Assembly (NCBI RefSeq): GCF_017565645.3
Contig: NZ_CP086136.1
Location: 4,013,501-4,077,500, forward strand
DNA from: Bradyrhizobium barranii subsp. barranii
GTDB lineage: Bacteria > Pseudomonadota > Alphaproteobacteria > Rhizobiales > Xanthobacteraceae
Length of the DNA: 64,000 nt
Direction: 5' to 3'
Below the pieces are notes generated by a model that did not search any database, was not told the DNA's origin, and saw only the letters and a program-made list of their open reading frames with translations. The translations under genes and the position numbers were made by a program. Of this stretch, positions 9,351-19,644 are shown in pieces (position 1 is the first letter of the stretch; each line of letters opens with the position of its first letter).

Positions 9351-10955
9351 ATGGATCGCAGGACCGTATTGAAGGGACTGGCCGGCGCGGGCGGTCTGGC
9401 ATTGTCGGGCGGCCTCTCGGCCCCGGCGATCGCACAAGGCGCCTCTGCGCGCACCCTGCGCTTCGTGCCGCAAGCCAACCTCGCCAATTTCGATCCCATC
9501 TGGGGCACGCAATATGTCGTGCGCAACGCGGCGGCGCTGGTCTGGGACACGCTCTACGGCGTCGATGCCAAGCTCCAGCCGCAGCGTCAAATGGTCGAGT
9601 CCGAGGAGACCACCGACGACGGTAAGACCTGGACCTTCAAGCTGCGCCCGGGTCTCAAGTTCCATGACGGCGAGCCGGTGCTGAGCAAGGACGTTGTCGC
9701 GAGCCTGTCGCGCTGGGCCGCGCGCGATCCAATGGGTCTGATGATCCTCGCTATCCAGCAGGAATTGACGCCGGTCGACGACCGCACCTTCAAATGGGTC
9801 CTGAAGCAGCCTTTCCCGAAAATGTTGTACGCGCTGGCCAAGAACAACGCGCCGTGCTCCTTCATCATGCCCGAGCGCATCGCGAAGACCGATCCGTTCA
9901 AGCAGATCACCGAATATGTCGGCTCGGGTCCGATGAAGTTCGCCAAGAGCGAATGGGTGCCCGGCGCCAAGTCGGTGTTCGAGAAGTTCACCGATTACGT
10001 GCCGCGACAGGAGAAGGCGTCGTGGCTTGCCGGCGGCAAGAACATCCTGGTCGATCGCGTCGAGTGGCTGGTGATGCCGGATCCGGCCACCGCTGCGGCC
10101 GCCTTGCAGAACGGTGAGGTCGACTGGTGGGAGAACCCGATCTCCGATCTCGTGCCCGTGCTGAAGAAGAACAAGAACATCAGCGTCGATATCGGCGATC
10201 CCCTCGGCAATATCGGCTCATTCCGGATGAACCATCTGCACCCACCCTTCAACAATGTGAAGGCGCGGCGCGCGGTGCTGATGGCGTTGAGCCAGGAAGA
10301 CTATATGCGTGCGCTGGTCGGCGACGACGATACGTTGTGGAAGCCGCTGCCCGGCTTTTTTACGCCGGACACACCGCTCTACACCGAGTTGGGCGGCGAG
10401 ATCCTGAAAGGAAAGCGCGATTTGGATGCGGCCAAGAAGCTGCTCGCCGAGAGCGGCTATTCCGGCCAGCCGGTCACATGCGTGGTCGCGCAGGACCAGT
10501 CGATCACGAAGGCGCAGGGCGACGTCACCGCGGATCTGCTCAAGAAGCTCGGCATGAATGTCGATTTCGTCGCGACCGATTGGGGCACGGTGGGCGCGCG
10601 CCGCGCGATGAAGACACCGCCGGGGCAGGGCGGCTGGAATATGTTCCACAGCTGGCACGCCGGCGCCGATTGCATCAATCCGGCCGCCTACACCGCCATC
10701 CGCGCCAATGGCGACAAGGCCTGGTTCGGCTGGCCCAACAGCCCGAATACCGAGAAGGAGATCACGGCCTGGTTCGACGCCAAGAATCTCGAGGAAGAGA
10801 AGGCCGCGATCGGGCAGGTCAACAAGGCGGCGCTCGAGGATGTCGTCTACGCGCCGACCGGCTTCTTCCTGACCTACACGGCATGGCGCAAGAACGTCTC
10901 CGGCATCACCAAGGGGCCGCTGCCGTTCTTCTGGAACGTGTCGAAATCCGCATGA
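9351..10955 (+). CDS. ABC transporter substrate-binding protein, SBP_bac_5 (oligopeptide) family
   Basis: This 534-residue periplasmic binding protein belongs to the second ABC cassette. The N-terminus MDRRTVLKG followed by a hydrophobic stretch and APAIAQG is a twin-arginine-type (Tat) signal peptide. The mature protein has the family pattern (TWTFKLRPGLKFHDGEPV, FNNVKARRAVLMALSQEDY) and normal full length. Imports of this kind include peptides, opines, glutathione, nickel and other solutes; none can be chosen here. The GGGAGG ribosome-binding site lies about 9 bp before ATG 9351. It is separated from its permease by only 17 bp, and a sigma-54-like element lies upstream. Confidence 0.93.
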   Translation: MDRRTVLKGLAGAGGLALSGGLSAPAIAQGASARTLRFVPQANLANFDPIWGTQYVVRNAAALVWDTLYGVDAKLQPQRQMVESEETTDDGKTWTFKLRPGLKFHDGEPVLSKDVVASLSRWAARDPMGLMILAIQQELTPVDDRTFKWVLKQPFPKMLYALAKNNAPCSFIMPERIAKTDPFKQITEYVGSGPMKFAKSEWVPGAKSVFEKFTDYVPRQEKASWLAGGKNILVDRVEWLVMPDPATAAAALQNGEVDWWENPISDLVPVLKKNKNISVDIGDPLGNIGSFRMNHLHPPFNNVKARRAVLMALSQEDYMRALVGDDDTLWKPLPGFFTPDTPLYTELGGEILKGKRDLDAAKKLLAESGYSGQPVTCVVAQDQSITKAQGDVTADLLKKLGMNVDFVATDWGTVGARRAMKTPPGQGGWNMFHSWHAGADCINPAAYTAIRANGDKAWFGWPNSPNTEKEITAWFDAKNLEEEKAAIGQVNKAALEDVVYAPTGFFLTYTAWRKNVSGITKGPLPFFWNVSKSA

Positions 10956-10972
10956 TGGTACGCTGAAGCCAG

Positions 10973-11914
10973 ATGCTCTCTTACATCCTCCGTCGCATCG
11001 TCTCGACCTTGCCGGTGATGGCAATCGTCGCGCTGTTCGTGTTCAGCCTGCTCTATATCGCGCCGGGTGATCCCGCCGTGGTGATCGCAGGCGATCAGGC
11101 GAGCCCGGAGGATGTGGAGCGCATTCGCCAGGGCCTCGGCCTCGACCGGCCCTTCCTGATCCAGTTCGGGAGCTGGGTCTGGCGCATCCTGCACGGCGAT
11201 CTCGGCACCTCGATCTTCACCAACCTTCCGGTCTCCGCGATGATCGGACAGCGTCTCGGACCGACGCTGTCGCTGATGACCGTCACGTTGCTGCTCACCA
11301 TCGTGGTCGCCGTGCCGCTCGGCGTGGTGGCGGCATGGAAGGCCGGCAGCTTCATCGACCGCGCCATCATGGCGTTCGCCGTGTTCGGCTTTTCGCTGCC
11401 CGTGTTCGTCGTCGGCTATGTCCTTGCCTACGTCTTCGCGCTGGAGCTCGAATGGCTTCCCGTGCAGGGCTACACGCCGCTCACGGAGGGCTTCTGGCCG
11501 TGGCTGCCAAACCTGATCTTGCCGTCGATCGCGCTGGGCTGCGTCTACATCGCGCTGATCGCGCGCATCACGCGTGCCACCATGCTCGAAGTCCTGCAGC
11601 AGGACTATATCCGCACCGCGCGCGCCAAGGGCCTCGGGCAGGGCGGCATCCTCTTCGTTCACGCGCTGAAGAATGCCGCGGTCCCGATCGTGACCGTGAT
11701 CGGGATCGGCATCGCGCTCCTGATCGGCGGAGCGGTCGTCACGGAAAGCGTGTTCGCGATCCCCGGCCTCGGCCGGCTCACGATCGACGCGATCCTGCGC
11801 CGCGACTATCCCGTCATCCAGGGCATCGTGCTTCTGTTCAGCTTCGTCTACGTCCTCGTCAATCTGATGATCGACGTCGTCTACACGCTCGTTGACCCGA
11901 GGATCCGCTATTGA
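10973..11914 (+). CDS. ABC transporter permease, DppB/OppB type
   Basis: This 313-residue inner-membrane permease opens with MLSYILRRIVSTLPVMAIVALFVFSLLYIAPGDPA, the usual DppB N-terminus with the GDPA signature. It has the EAA-type cytoplasmic loop (TRATMLEVLQQDYIRTARAKGLGQ) and ends in DPRIRY. It pairs with the permease encoded next, whose TTG start overlaps this stop (TTGA at 11911-11914). It is shorter than the corresponding permease of the first cassette (344 residues) and lacks that protein's long loop insertion, so the two cassettes are not a recent duplication. Confidence 0.93.
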   Translation: MLSYILRRIVSTLPVMAIVALFVFSLLYIAPGDPAVVIAGDQASPEDVERIRQGLGLDRPFLIQFGSWVWRILHGDLGTSIFTNLPVSAMIGQRLGPTLSLMTVTLLLTIVVAVPLGVVAAWKAGSFIDRAIMAFAVFGFSLPVFVVGYVLAYVFALELEWLPVQGYTPLTEGFWPWLPNLILPSIALGCVYIALIARITRATMLEVLQQDYIRTARAKGLGQGGILFVHALKNAAVPIVTVIGIGIALLIGGAVVTESVFAIPGLGRLTIDAILRRDYPVIQGIVLLFSFVYVLVNLMIDVVYTLVDPRIRY

Positions 11915-12834
11915 CCGATACGACCGTCAATCCGCAAGCGCTGCCGGCGGGCTTCGTTCTCGCGCCGCAACTGCCTGAAATCCTGCGGCCGGTCAGGATC
12001 CGGCGCGGCTTCATCGGCCTCTTGCGCGGCCATCCCACGGTCGCGATCGGCGGCGCGCTGCTGCTGACGCTCGTTCTGATCGCGATCTTCGCGCCCTATC
12101 TCGGGACGGTCGATCCGACGGCACTTGCGCCCGCCAAGCGCACGCGGGCGCCGTCGGCCGCTTTCTGGTTCGGCAGCGACGTGCTCGGCCGCGACATCTA
12201 TTCGCGCGTGCTCTTTGGCGCGCGGGTCTCGCTCACGGTCGGTCTGTCGGTTGCGATCCTCGCATCTGCGGCGGGCCTCGCCATCGGCATCGTCTCCGGC
12301 TTCATCCGCTGGGCCGACGGCATCTTGATGCGCTTCATGGACGGCCTGATGTCGATCCCGCCGATCCTGCTTGCGATCGCGCTGATGGCGTTGACGCGCG
12401 GCAGCGTCGGCAACGTCATCCTGGCCATCACCATCGCCGAGATCCCGCGGGTTTCCCGTCTTGTCCGTAGCGTGGTGCTGTCGCTGCGCGAGCAGCCCTA
12501 TGTGGACGCCGCGGTCGCCTGCGGCACGCGCACGCCGATGATCATCCTGCGCCACATCCTGCCCAACACGCTGGCGCCGATGCTGGTCCAGGCGACTTAC
12601 ATCTGCGCCAGCGCCATGATCACGGAGGCGATCCTGTCCTTCATCGGGGCCGGCACGCCGCCGACCATTCCGTCCTGGGGCAACATCATGGCCGAGGGCC
12701 GCGCGCTGTGGCAGGTCAAGCCCTACATCGTGTTCTTCCCGGCGGCATTCCTCTCCGTCACCGTGCTCGCCGTGAACCTGCTCGGCGACGGCCTTCGCGA
12801 TGCGCTCGATCCGCGCATGGCCAAGAGCCTGTGA
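11911..12834 (+). CDS. ABC transporter permease, DppC/OppC type
   Basis: This 307-residue inner-membrane permease contains the DppC hallmark [19 protein letters not shown] after the first membrane span, the EAA loop ([21 protein letters not shown]) and the C-terminal [12 protein letters not shown]. Translation appears to start at TTG 11911, overlapping the upstream stop; the next in-frame candidates would remove part of the N-terminal cytoplasmic segment. That segment (about 35 residues before the [11 protein letters not shown] anchor) is typical of DppC proteins. It is the second channel subunit of cassette two and is followed 19 bp later by an ATPase gene. Confidence 0.92.
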   Translation: MTDTTVNPQALPAGFVLAPQLPEILRPVRIRRGFIGLLRGHPTVAIGGALLLTLVLIAIFAPYLGTVDPTALAPAKRTRAPSAAFWFGSDVLGRDIYSRVLFGARVSLTVGLSVAILASAAGLAIGIVSGFIRWADGILMRFMDGLMSIPPILLAIALMALTRGSVGNVILAITIAEIPRVSRLVRSVVLSLREQPYVDAAVACGTRTPMIILRHILPNTLAPMLVQATYICASAMITEAILSFIGAGTPPTIPSWGNIMAEGRALWQVKPYIVFFPAAFLSVTVLAVNLLGDGLRDALDPRMAKSL

Positions 12835-12853
12835 TGTCGAGGGGTTGATCGCG

Positions 12854-13838
<985 letters not shown>

Positions 13839-13842
<4 letters not shown>

Positions 13843-14816
13843 GTCCTCCGCTGCTCCAGGTCAACGACCTCAAGAAGCATTTTCCGGTCAAAAAGGGCCT
13901 GTTCGGCCGCAAGTCCGAATATGTCTATGCCGTCGACGGTGTGTCGTTCGAGATCGCGAAGGGCGAAACGCTGTCGCTGGTCGGCGAGTCCGGCTGCGGC
14001 AAGTCCACGGTCGGCCGCGCCATCCTTCGGCTGTTCGACATCACGGCGGGCCAGGTGATTCTCGATGGCCAGCGCATCGACGACGCGCATCCGAGCACGA
14101 TGCGCCAGATGCGCCGCCGCGTGCAGGTGGTGTTCCAGGATCCGTTCTCGAGCCTCAATCCGCGCATGCGCGTGCGCGACATCCTGGCCGAGCCGATCCG
14201 CAATTTCGGCCTCGCCAAATCCGCCATCGATCTCGAAACCCGCGTGACGGCGCTGATGGATACCGTTCGGCTGCCGCGCGAGGCGCTCAACCGCCGGCCG
14301 CACGAATTCTCCGGCGGCCAGCGCCAGCGCATCGGTATCGCGCGGGCGCTCGCCGCCGAGCCCGAGCTGATCGTCTGCGACGAGGCGGTCTCGGCGCTCG
14401 ACGTCTCGGTCAAGGCGCAGATCGTCAATCTCTTGCAAGATCTTCAGCGCGAGTTCGGCCTGGCGCTGCTGTTCATCAGCCATGACCTCGCCATCGTCGA
14501 GCACATGACCCACCGCGTCGCGGTAATGTATCTCGGCAAGATCGTCGAAGTGGCGCCGCGCCGCGAGATTTTTGCCGCGCCAAGGCATCCCTACACCAAG
14601 GCGTTGCTCTCCGCGGTCCCGTTGCCCGAGCCCGGCGCCCAGCGCAATCCCATCATCCTCAAGGGGGACGTGCCGAGCCCGGTCAACCCGCCGAGCGGGT
14701 GCCGCTTCCACACCCGTTGCCCATACGTCTTCGATCGCTGCCTGACGGAGGAGCCGACGCTGCGTTCGACCGGACCCGAGCAATGGGTGGCCTGTCACCT
14801 CGAAGAGGCGCCGTAG
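13839..14816 (+). CDS. ABC transporter ATP-binding protein, DppF/OppF type
   Basis: This 325-residue second ATPase of the downstream cassette has Walker [10 protein letters not shown] near residue 48, signature FSGGQRQR near 157, Walker B LIVCDEAVSALD and the H-loop FISHDL. The C-terminal oligopeptide-ABC extension (NPPSGCRFHTRCPYVFDRC) contains the conserved cysteines reported to bind an iron-sulfur cluster in some family members. ATG 13839 overlaps the stop of the preceding DppD frame; an open stretch upstream in this frame is a shadow. The gene ends 4 bp from a convergent YciI gene, leaving no room for a dedicated terminator. Confidence 0.94.
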
Positions 14817-14820
14817 GCCT

Positions 14821-15108
14821 TCAGCCCTGGCGGCGCAGGAAGCCCGTGATGGTGACTTTCTCCCAGATGCCGGCTGCGGCGAAGGGATCGGCGCGGTTGA
14901 AGGCTTCGACCTCGGCGCGGCCGGGCGCCTCGATCAGGAACAGGCTGCCGATCATGCTCGCGCCGTCGTCGGAGACCAGCGGCCCCGACATCACGATCTT
15001 GACGCCGAAGCGCGAGGTGTCGCTCAGGAAGGCCTTGTGAGCGTCGTAATTGGCGAGCCGGGTCGGCAGCGCACCGGCACGGTCGATAGCGTGAATGGCG
15101 AACAGCAT
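14821..15108 (-). CDS. YciI family protein
   Basis: This 95-residue protein of the YCII-related family has a small ferredoxin-like fold with the conserved His/Asp pair (NYDAHKAFL near residues 20-28 and DPFAAAGIW near 73-81). Family members act as small hydrolases or dehalogenase-like enzymes, or are fused to sigma factors; most have no known substrate. It is the last gene of the catabolic operon read leftwards from 25690, lying 75 bp after the sugar-type binding protein gene. It often accompanies aromatic-degradation genes. Its function here is unknown. Confidence 0.85.
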   Translation of the reverse strand: MLFAIHAIDRAGALPTRLANYDAHKAFLSDTSRFGVKIVMSGPLVSDDGASMIGSLFLIEAPGRAEVEAFNRADPFAAAGIWEKVTITGFLRRQG

Positions 15109-15183
15109 GGTGTCTCCGTTTCTTGGCGTCGTTCTTGGGACGGCCGCTAGAGCGGCCGTCCGGACTTGACGTTATTGGTTAGT

Positions 15184-16158
15184 CTACTTGGCGCCGAGCT
15201 TGCCGGCGTCCTCGAAGGTCGGGCAGGTCCGCTGCTCCAGCGGCACGTCGAACGGCTGGTAATTGTCCTTGGTGATGACGGTCGGCTTCAGCACGATCTC
15301 GGAAATGACAGGCTGGTTACGCAAGCTGCGGATCGCCATCATGGTGCCGAGGCACCCTTGCGCAAATCCGTTGTAGTCGCCGCTGGCGAGCAGCTTGCCG
15401 GACTTGATCGCGTCGATCGCCTCCTTGGTGCCGTTGATACCGATCACCTGGGCCTTGCGGTTGGCGCCGTCGAGCGCCTCGATCGCGCCGACCGCCATGG
15501 CGTCGTTGGCGGCGAGCACGCCGTCGATCTGCGGGTTCGACTGCATCAGGTTTTCCATGACCTGGAGCGCCTGCAGCCGCTGGTAGTTGCCGGGCTGCGA
15601 GGCCAGCAGCTTGGCGCCCGAATTCTCCTTCAGCGCGTCGTTGAAGCCCCGGACGCGATCGACATTGGTCAGCGAGCCCTTGACGCCCTCGATGATGACG
15701 ATGTTGCCCTTGCCGCCCAGCGTCTTGAGCAGGAAGCGTGCGGTTTCGAGTCCGAGGCTGTAATCGTCGGCGCCGACGAAGGAGAGGAACTTGCCGCCGG
15801 CGGAGCGGTCGGTGATGTTGACGACGGGGATTTTTGCCTCGTTGATCTTCTCGACGCCCGGCACCATCGCCTTGTAGTCGACCGGCGTGAACACGATCGC
15901 GCTCGGCTTCTTCACCACGACGTCCTCGATCTGGCTGAGCTGCTCGGGGATCGAGTCCGGCTTGGTCGGGATGTACTGCAGCGTCTTCGCGTTCAGCGCT
16001 TTCGCCATGTTGTCGGCACCGACCCGCACCGTCTGGAAGAACGGATTGGTCTGGTTCTTGGTGAACACGGCGATAGTCTCGCCGTCGGCGCGCGCTTGCG
16101 TGGCGAACGCGGCCGCCATCAGCAGCGGCAGCGCCAAATAACCCAGTGTCTGTTTCAT
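15184..16158 (-). CDS. Sugar-type ABC transporter substrate-binding protein (RbsB-like)
   Basis: This 324-residue periplasmic binding protein of the ribose/galactose (Peripla_BP_4) family has a Sec signal peptide MKQTLGYLALPLLMAAAFATQARA. The mature domain begins DGETIAVFTKNQTNPFF and includes the ligand-hinge pattern GVLAANDAMAVGAIEAL. I chose ATG 16158 rather than an upstream in-frame ATG because a strong GGAGG precedes it by 8 bp. The gene follows two permeases and a double ATPase, completing an importer. Because the rest of the operon encodes aromatic-ring and amide-processing enzymes, the ligand may be an aromatic or heterocyclic compound rather than a sugar; this is inference. Confidence 0.9.
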   Translation of the reverse strand: MKQTLGYLALPLLMAAAFATQARADGETIAVFTKNQTNPFFQTVRVGADNMAKALNAKTLQYIPTKPDSIPEQLSQIEDVVVKKPSAIVFTPVDYKAMVPGVEKINEAKIPVVNITDRSAGGKFLSFVGADDYSLGLETARFLLKTLGGKGNIVIIEGVKGSLTNVDRVRGFNDALKENSGAKLLASQPGNYQRLQALQVMENLMQSNPQIDGVLAANDAMAVGAIEALDGANRKAQVIGINGTKEAIDAIKSGKLLASGDYNGFAQGCLGTMMAIRSLRNQPVISEIVLKPTVITKDNYQPFDVPLEQRTCPTFEDAGKLGAK

Positions 16159-16200
16159 GTAGCCTCCATCCCTCATTTTGCTTGTTGGATTTCTAAGAGC

Positions 16201-17178
16201 TCATTGCGCGCGGCGGCGGGTCTTCATGTCGAGCCAGACCGCGAGAATGACGATGATGCCGGTGACGAGCGGCTGCCAGTTGGCGCTGACCGACAACAGG
16301 TTCATGCCGTTCAGCACCAGCGTCAGGATCAGCGCGCCGATGAAGGTGCCGAACACGGTGCCGACCCCTCCGAACAGCGAGGTGCCGCCGATCAGCACGG
16401 CTGCGATCGCCGGCAGCGTCAGGCTTTCGCCGATGTCGGCTTCGGCCGAATTGAGCCGCGACAGGAAGATGATCGAGGCCAGGCCCGCCATGGTGCCTGA
16501 TACCGCGTAGACCAGCAGCAATCGCCGCGCGACGGGAATGCCGGAGAGGCGGGCGGCGACCGGATTGGCGCCGATCGCGTAGATCTCCTGGCCCCAGATC
16601 GTCCGCTGCGCAAACAGCGTCCCGATCCCGAGAAACACCAGCAGCAGGTAGACCGGAATCGGCAGGCCGAACAGATAGCCGCTGCCGATCTGGCGGAAGC
16701 CCGCCGGGAAGCCGTGCAGGGTTTCGCCCGCCATGTACCAGTAGGTGAGGCCGTTCAGCACCCAGAGCATGCCATAGGTGGCGATGAAGGAGGGGATGCG
16801 CAGCGCGGTGACCATGATGCCGTTGAGCAGGCCAACGATGCCGCCGCAGGCGAGCCCCGTGAGGATGCCGAGCGCCGGCGAGCCGGTCTTGTGGATCACG
16901 GTGCCGGCGATGCAGGCGGACAGCGCGACATTGGCGCCGACGGAGAGATCGAGGCCGGCGGTGAGCACGACCAGCGTCAGGCCGGACGCGATGAAGAAGG
17001 TCAGGCTCGCTTGTCTCAGCACGTTGAGGATATTGCCGAGGCTCAGGAAGGAGTCGCTGAGCACGGCGAGCACCGCGCAGATCAGCAGCGCCGCGAGCAG
17101 GCGATAGAACACCTGGATCGCGTCCTGCGACAGGAACGAGCGGGGCGGCGAGAGGGCCTCTTTGGAAATGTCGGTCAT
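16201..17178 (-). CDS. ABC transporter permease, RbsC/BPD_transp_2 type
   Basis: This 325-residue polytopic inner-membrane protein of the ribose-type permease family contains the diagnostic LTVVLTAGLDLSVGANVALSA-like segment near the N-terminal third and the repeated GGTSLFGGVGTVFGTFIGA motif near the C-terminus. It has about eight to ten predicted membrane spans. The ATG at 17178 overlaps the stop of the preceding permease (ATGA), so the two are translationally coupled and likely form a heterodimeric channel instead of the homodimer seen in RbsC. It is followed 42 bp later by its binding protein. Confidence 0.92.
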   Translation of the reverse strand: MTDISKEALSPPRSFLSQDAIQVFYRLLAALLICAVLAVLSDSFLSLGNILNVLRQASLTFFIASGLTLVVLTAGLDLSVGANVALSACIAGTVIHKTGSPALGILTGLACGGIVGLLNGIMVTALRIPSFIATYGMLWVLNGLTYWYMAGETLHGFPAGFRQIGSGYLFGLPIPVYLLLVFLGIGTLFAQRTIWGQEIYAIGANPVAARLSGIPVARRLLLVYAVSGTMAGLASIIFLSRLNSAEADIGESLTLPAIAAVLIGGTSLFGGVGTVFGTFIGALILTLVLNGMNLLSVSANWQPLVTGIIVILAVWLDMKTRRRAQ

Positions 17179-18125
17179 GCGCGGCTCCGGAGGCCGTCGA
17201 GGAAGAGGGCGACGATGACGAGGACGCCGACGCTTGCGACCTGCACCGAAGAGGGCATCGAGATCAGGTTGAGCCCGTTGCGAAGCACGCCGACCGCGAT
17301 CACGCCGAGCAGGGTGCCGAGCAACCAGCCATTGCCGCGCTCGAACGAGGTACCGCCGACCGCGACCGCGGCGATGGCGTCGAATTCGAGACCGAGGCCC
17401 GCGGTCGGATGACCTGAATTCATGCGTGCGGTCATCAGCAGGCCGGCGATGCCGGCCATGGCGCCGCCGATCGCGTAGACCGCGATCAGCAGCTTGTTCG
17501 GCGAGAGGCCGGCATAGCGCAGTGCCTCGCGGTTGCCGCCGAGTGCGAAGATGTAGGTGCCGAAGCGGGTGTGGTAGAGCAGTCCGTGGAAGGCCGCATA
17601 GGTCACCAGCGCCATCACGATCGGCACGGGCACGCCCAGAAGCGTCGCCGAATAGATGTCGCGCACGCTGTGGGGGATGCCGACCACGCTCTGGCCGTCG
17701 CTGACGATCAGCGACAGGCCTTGCGCCATGCCGAGCGTGCCGAGCGTCGCGACGAAGGGCGGGATGCCAAGGATCGCAACCAGCCAGCCGTTGGCGATGC
17801 CGAAGGCTGCTCCCACCAGCAAACCGGCTCCAAGGCCCAGCAGCATCGACTTGGTTGCGAGCGACACGATGGCGACGCAGAGCGAGGTCAGCGTCAGCAC
17901 CGCGCCCATCGACAAATCCAGCCCCTCGGTCATGATGATCAAGGTCATCGGCAGCGCCAGCATGGTCAGGATGGTCGACTGCACGAGCACGTTGGAGAGG
18001 TTGGCGACCGACAGGAAGCCGGGCGCGATCGCGCTGAACAGGGCGATCAGCAGCACCAAGACGATGGCAACGCCGGGAATGCGCTGCAGGGGATTGGGTT
18101 GTGAGACGACCGCGGCTTCACGCAT
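17175..18125 (-). CDS. ABC transporter permease, RbsC/BPD_transp_2 type
   Basis: This 316-residue polytopic permease is the first of the adjacent pair. It has the family segments LIIMTEGLDLSMGAVLTLTSL and AVAVGGTSFERGNGWLLGTLLG. It is clearly related to, but quite divergent from, its partner encoded just downstream, consistent with a heterodimer. The start at 18125 overlaps the end of the ATPase gene by 8 bp. The N-terminus MREAAVVSQPNPLQRIPG is cytoplasmic. The ATPase-permease-permease-binding protein order is complete for import. Confidence 0.92.
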   Translation of the reverse strand: MREAAVVSQPNPLQRIPGVAIVLVLLIALFSAIAPGFLSVANLSNVLVQSTILTMLALPMTLIIMTEGLDLSMGAVLTLTSLCVAIVSLATKSMLLGLGAGLLVGAAFGIANGWLVAILGIPPFVATLGTLGMAQGLSLIVSDGQSVVGIPHSVRDIYSATLLGVPVPIVMALVTYAAFHGLLYHTRFGTYIFALGGNREALRYAGLSPNKLLIAVYAIGGAMAGIAGLLMTARMNSGHPTAGLGLEFDAIAAVAVGGTSFERGNGWLLGTLLGVIAVGVLRNGLNLISMPSSVQVASVGVLVIVALFLDGLRSRA

Positions 18126-19644
18126 GATGCATCCCCAGTCGCACGATGTTCTCCTCGGTCAGTTCGTTGCGTGTCAGGTGTCCGGCGATGCGGCCCTCGC
18201 GCATCACATAGGCGCGGTCGCAGACGTGGCAGATCTCGACCTGCTCGGACGAGATCATCAAGGCCGCCGCGCCTTCGGCGACCAGCCGGTCGATCAGCGC
18301 AAAGATCTCGGACTTGGCGCCGATGTCGATGCCCCGCGTCGGCTCGTCGAAGATGAAGAGCTTTGAGCCGGCCGCCAGCCACTTGCCGATCACGACCTTC
18401 TGCTGGTTGCCGCCGGAGAGCAGGCCGACAATCTGGCGCGCGCTTGGCGTTGCGATGCGGAGCTGCCGGATCAGGCCGTCGGACGTGCGCTGCGCGCTGC
18501 GCTGGTCGAACAGGCCGCTCGGGAACAGTTTTCGCAGCGCCGACACCACCAGATTGTCACTCACCGAGCGCAGCAGAGCGAGGCCCTCGCTCTTGCGGCT
18601 CTCCGGGATCAGCGCGATGCCGCGGCGGGCGGCAAGGTCGGGCTCGCCGGAGATGGCCTTGCCGTCGAAAATGATCTCGCCTGATGTCACGGCATCGGCG
18701 CCGAAGATGGCGCGGGCGACCTCGCTGCGGCCGGAACCGACCAGGCCGCACAGGCCGACGATCTCGCCCCGGCGCACCTCGATGTTGATATCGGAGATGC
18801 CGGTCGACGAGCTCAAACCCTTGACCTCGAGCAGCAGCTCGCCGGGCTTGTCGGCAAAATTGCGCGGATAGGTCATGTCCACGTTGCGGCCGACCATCAT
18901 GCGGACGAGCTGGTCCGGCGTGACGTCGGCGGGGCGAACGCCGTCGATGCGACGGCCGTCGCGCATCACCGTGATGCGGTCGCCGAGCGCGAACACCTCG
19001 GCCATGCGATGCGAGATATAGACGATGGACACGCCGTCGGCCTTCAGCCGCGCGATCAGCGCGAACAGCAGCTCGGTCTCGCGGTCGGACAGCGCCGCCG
19101 TCGGTTCGTCCATGACCAGGATGCGCGCGTTCTGGCTGATCGCCTTCGCGATCTCGACCATCTGCTGCTGCGCTACCCCTAACTTGTCGACGGTGGTGGA
19201 GGGATCGATCTCGAACCCGATCGTGCAGAGCACGCGCCTGGCGTCGGCCAGGATCTTGCGGCGGTCGATGGTGCCGGGAATGCGCCCCTTCGGCTCGCGG
19301 CCGAGGAAGATGTTCTGGGCGATATCGAGATGGGGGACCAGCGAGAATTCCTGGAAGATCACGGCAATGCCGAGCTTCTGCGCATCCGCGGTCGAGGAGA
19401 TCGCGACCTTGTCGCCCTTGTAGTAGAACTCGCCAGCATCGGCGCGGTAGGCGCCGCACAGCACCTTCATCAGGCTCGACTTGCCGGCGCCGTTCTCCCC
19501 CAACAGCATATGGACTTCGCCGGGGAAGACGGCAAAGGAAACATCATCCAGCGCCTTGACGCCGGGAAACTCCTTGCTGATGCCGCGCAGCTCCAGCAGA
19601 GGCGCGGGTGAGGCGGGCTCGATGGCCAATGCGGCGCTGCTCAT
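18118..19644 (-). CDS. Sugar-type ABC transporter ATP-binding protein (RbsA/MglA-like, two ABC domains)
   Basis: This 508-residue double ATPase has a first domain with Walker [10 protein letters not shown], a Q-loop (VIFQEFSLVPHL) and Walker B ILVMDEPTAALSD. The second domain has the degenerate Walker A LVGSGRSEVA and signature LSGGNQQKV, followed by LFIFDEPTRGIDIG. The degenerate second site is normal for RbsA-type proteins. It energises the two permeases encoded downstream. The start overlaps the stop of the FAD oxidase gene by 4 bp, binding transport and catabolism into one transcript. Its N-terminal 15 residues before LELRGISKEFPG are unremarkable. Confidence 0.93.
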   Translation of the reverse strand: MSSAALAIEPASPAPLLELRGISKEFPGVKALDDVSFAVFPGEVHMLLGENGAGKSSLMKVLCGAYRADAGEFYYKGDKVAISSTADAQKLGIAVIFQEFSLVPHLDIAQNIFLGREPKGRIPGTIDRRKILADARRVLCTIGFEIDPSTTVDKLGVAQQQMVEIAKAISQNARILVMDEPTAALSDRETELLFALIARLKADGVSIVYISHRMAEVFALGDRITVMRDGRRIDGVRPADVTPDQLVRMMVGRNVDMTYPRNFADKPGELLLEVKGLSSSTGISDINIEVRRGEIVGLCGLVGSGRSEVARAIFGADAVTSGEIIFDGKAISGEPDLAARRGIALIPESRKSEGLALLRSVSDNLVVSALRKLFPSGLFDQRSAQRTSDGLIRQLRIATPSARQIVGLLSGGNQQKVVIGKWLAAGSKLFIFDEPTRGIDIGAKSEIFALIDRLVAEGAAALMISSEQVEICHVCDRAYVMREGRIAGHLTRNELTEENIVRLGMHHA

